Shown in pieces: positions 5,660 through 6,429 of a stretch of 6,429 nucleotides of DNA. Position numbers and translations under genes: made by a program. The notes under the pieces are model-generated. The model saw only the letters and a list, made by a program, of their open reading frames with translations, was not told the origin of the DNA and did not search any database. Within the stretch, counting starts at the first letter, position 1. Each line of letters opens with the position of its first letter. The stretch spans positions 1-6,429 of the forward strand of contig DAOUFU010000158.1 of NCBI GenBank assembly GCA_034429275.1. Direction: 5' to 3'. This DNA is from DAOUFU01 sp034429275 (GTDB taxonomy: Bacteria > Chloroflexota > Anaerolineae > Aggregatilineales > Aggregatilineaceae).

Positions 5660-6190
5660 ATGAGTCCCGATTCGACTCCGCTGGCCTTGTGCCAATCTTG
5701 CGGGTATTCGCTGCACCCCCACGATCGTTTCTGCCCTCGATGTGGGCGCGAGAACGATCAAACCCAGGACGTAGAGCCGATTCCCCATATTCGCGCCGAG
5801 TCGCTGTCTCACTGGCCGGTCGAGCCGCCCGCCGACCTGGCCTTCACCGAGTCGCATGGCCTGATGCTCCAGGCGCTGCCTTCGGGGAGCTGCCTGTCAC
5901 ACGATCTGCCCAACACCCTGATGCTGGGCCGCGATCTCGACCCGGCGCTCGAAGATGCGCTCGACCTGGCTTCGCTCAAGGCCCGCGAGCACGGCGTCTC
6001 GCGCCATCACTGCCTGTTCCAGCGCAGCGGCATCGCCCTCACTGTGATCGATCTGGGCAGCACCAACGGCACCTATCTCAACGGCGTGCGCCTGACCCCA
6101 CACCGGTTGTTCACCGTGTCCGATGGCGATCACCTGGTGCTCGGCACCCTGCATCTGATCGTATCCTTCGCCCGGCTATCCGGCCTGTGA
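5660..6190 (+). CDS. Zinc-ribbon FHA-domain protein (FHA3)
   Basis: The 176-residue protein has a zinc ribbon with CQSC (11-14) and CPRC (25-28). An acidic/Pro-rich linker (about 31-62) leads to an FHA domain (about 66-171) with MLGRD (88-92), the insert ending LDLASLKAREHGVSR, SRHH (114-117), DLGSTNGTYLN (131-141) and SDGDHLVLG. It is closest to FHA2 around the binding loop, and closest to FHA1 at the domain end (LGTLH followed by a hydrophobic strand and F). No membrane segment. The ATG at 5660 is chosen because the zinc ribbon starts 10 residues later as in FHA2; its ribbon-proximal ribosome-binding site is weak. The frame is open upstream to a TTG at 5537, but that part is Arg/His-rich and overlaps the leader hairpin. 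Role: phosphothreonine-dependent partner binding, partner unknown. Confidence 0.87.
   Translation: MSPDSTPLALCQSCGYSLHPHDRFCPRCGRENDQTQDVEPIPHIRAESLSHWPVEPPADLAFTESHGLMLQALPSGSCLSHDLPNTLMLGRDLDPALEDALDLASLKAREHGVSRHHCLFQRSGIALTVIDLGSTNGTYLNGVRLTPHRLFTVSDGDHLVLGTLHLIVSFARLSGL
5991..6026 (+). repeat. 36-bp near-identical segment shared by FHA2 and FHA3 (copy 2)
   Basis: This is the partner of 5281-5316, with 34 of 36 bases identical. It covers the GVSRHHC loop and the following LFQR codons of FHA3. The match includes synonymous positions, so it reflects recent duplication, gene conversion or strong codon bias rather than protein constraint alone. Confidence 0.8.
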
Positions 6191-6412
6191 CCGGGCTGCC
6201 GGGCCTGGAACCTGCCCATCCTCCGGGTGCCTGTGCAATCAATCCCCCCATTTACAGTTTTCTTCGGCGTTTTAATGCCATTTTGATCCCTTTGCCGCCA
6301 AGCTGGTGTATCATCGTCTAAGAGCAATGTTTCTATTTGGAAAGCCATTAGCGCCTGGTTAGTTTTGGTCAACAGGGCAGCCATTGATGCTTAGCCGACA
6401 GGATCGCCTGCT
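6191..6412 (+). other. Noncoding, AT-richer gap after FHA3
   Basis: This 222-nt gap has a GC-rich start (to about 6235) without a convincing terminator stem, then an AT-rich stretch (6241-6370) that stands out from the window. TTGATC (6283-6288) and TATCAT (6309-6314) are promoter-like but 20 nt apart, which is longer than ideal. TATCAT also occurs as the candidate -10 before FHA2. No gene is supported here on either strand. The stretch probably carries the promoter and leader of the gene starting at 6413. Confidence 0.4.
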
Positions 6413-6429
6413 ATGACGGACCCCAAACC
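6413..6429 (+). CDS. Start of a rightward gene, cut by the window edge
   Basis: An ATG at 6413 begins a frame reading MTDPK before the window ends. AGGA (6400-6403) lies 9 nt upstream, a reasonable ribosome-binding site, and the AT-rich upstream gap suits a promoter. Only five codons are visible, so the product cannot be named. Given the cluster it might be a further FHA or signalling protein, but nothing in the sequence shows this. Confidence 0.4.

Noticed and set aside
1..6429. CRISPR array, tRNA, rRNA, insertion sequence or attachment-site repeats
   Set aside because: No regularly spaced repeats, cloverleaf, rRNA-like sequence, transposase-like product or flanking direct repeat was seen.

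Overview
The window is GC-rich and densely coded and holds two gene blocks of opposite orientation. The left block (about 1-4116, minus strand) is a short run of phage structural-type genes. The right block (about 4265-6190, plus strand) is three tandem paralogous genes for small forkhead-associated (FHA) proteins, followed by the apparent start of another gene at the right edge. The FHA genes look like the zinc-ribbon/FHA proteins common in Chloroflexota (Anaerolineae-like), including an insert before a GVSR-x-H motif. A chromosomal Chloroflexota host is my best guess from protein style, at moderate confidence; no rRNA or marker gene is present to prove it.

Read in its own direction (right to left), the left block runs: a head-tail connector/adaptor-like protein (4116-3277), a tail-completion/terminator-like protein (3249-2815), a 486-residue baseplate-hub or minor-tail-like protein (2780-1320), a short tail-fibre-like protein (1305-829), a small conserved-looking phage protein (825-430), and a small membrane protein that could be a holin (426-109). 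Gaps are 3-34 nt and nearly every gene has a good Shine-Dalgarno sequence, so this looks like one operon. A perfect 11-bp hairpin (57-85) follows the last gene. A leftward frame may open at the left edge. No portal, capsid, tail-tube or tape-measure gene is visible here: the cassette stops abruptly at the connector, and the connector and tail-completion genes pass directly to the baseplate-like gene.

The right block encodes FHA1 (no zinc ribbon; acidic Thr-containing N-terminus), FHA2 and FHA3 (each an N-terminal four-cysteine zinc ribbon, a linker, and a C-terminal FHA domain). FHA domains read phosphothreonine, so the cluster most likely serves Ser/Thr-kinase signalling; no kinase is visible in the window. 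Each FHA gene is preceded by noncoding sequence with inverted repeats, and FHA2 has a plausible sigma-70-type promoter.

Nothing in the window shows that the two blocks work together. The simplest reading is a truncated or rearranged prophage module abutting a host signalling cluster, with the junction in 4117-4264, where a nested inverted repeat lies.
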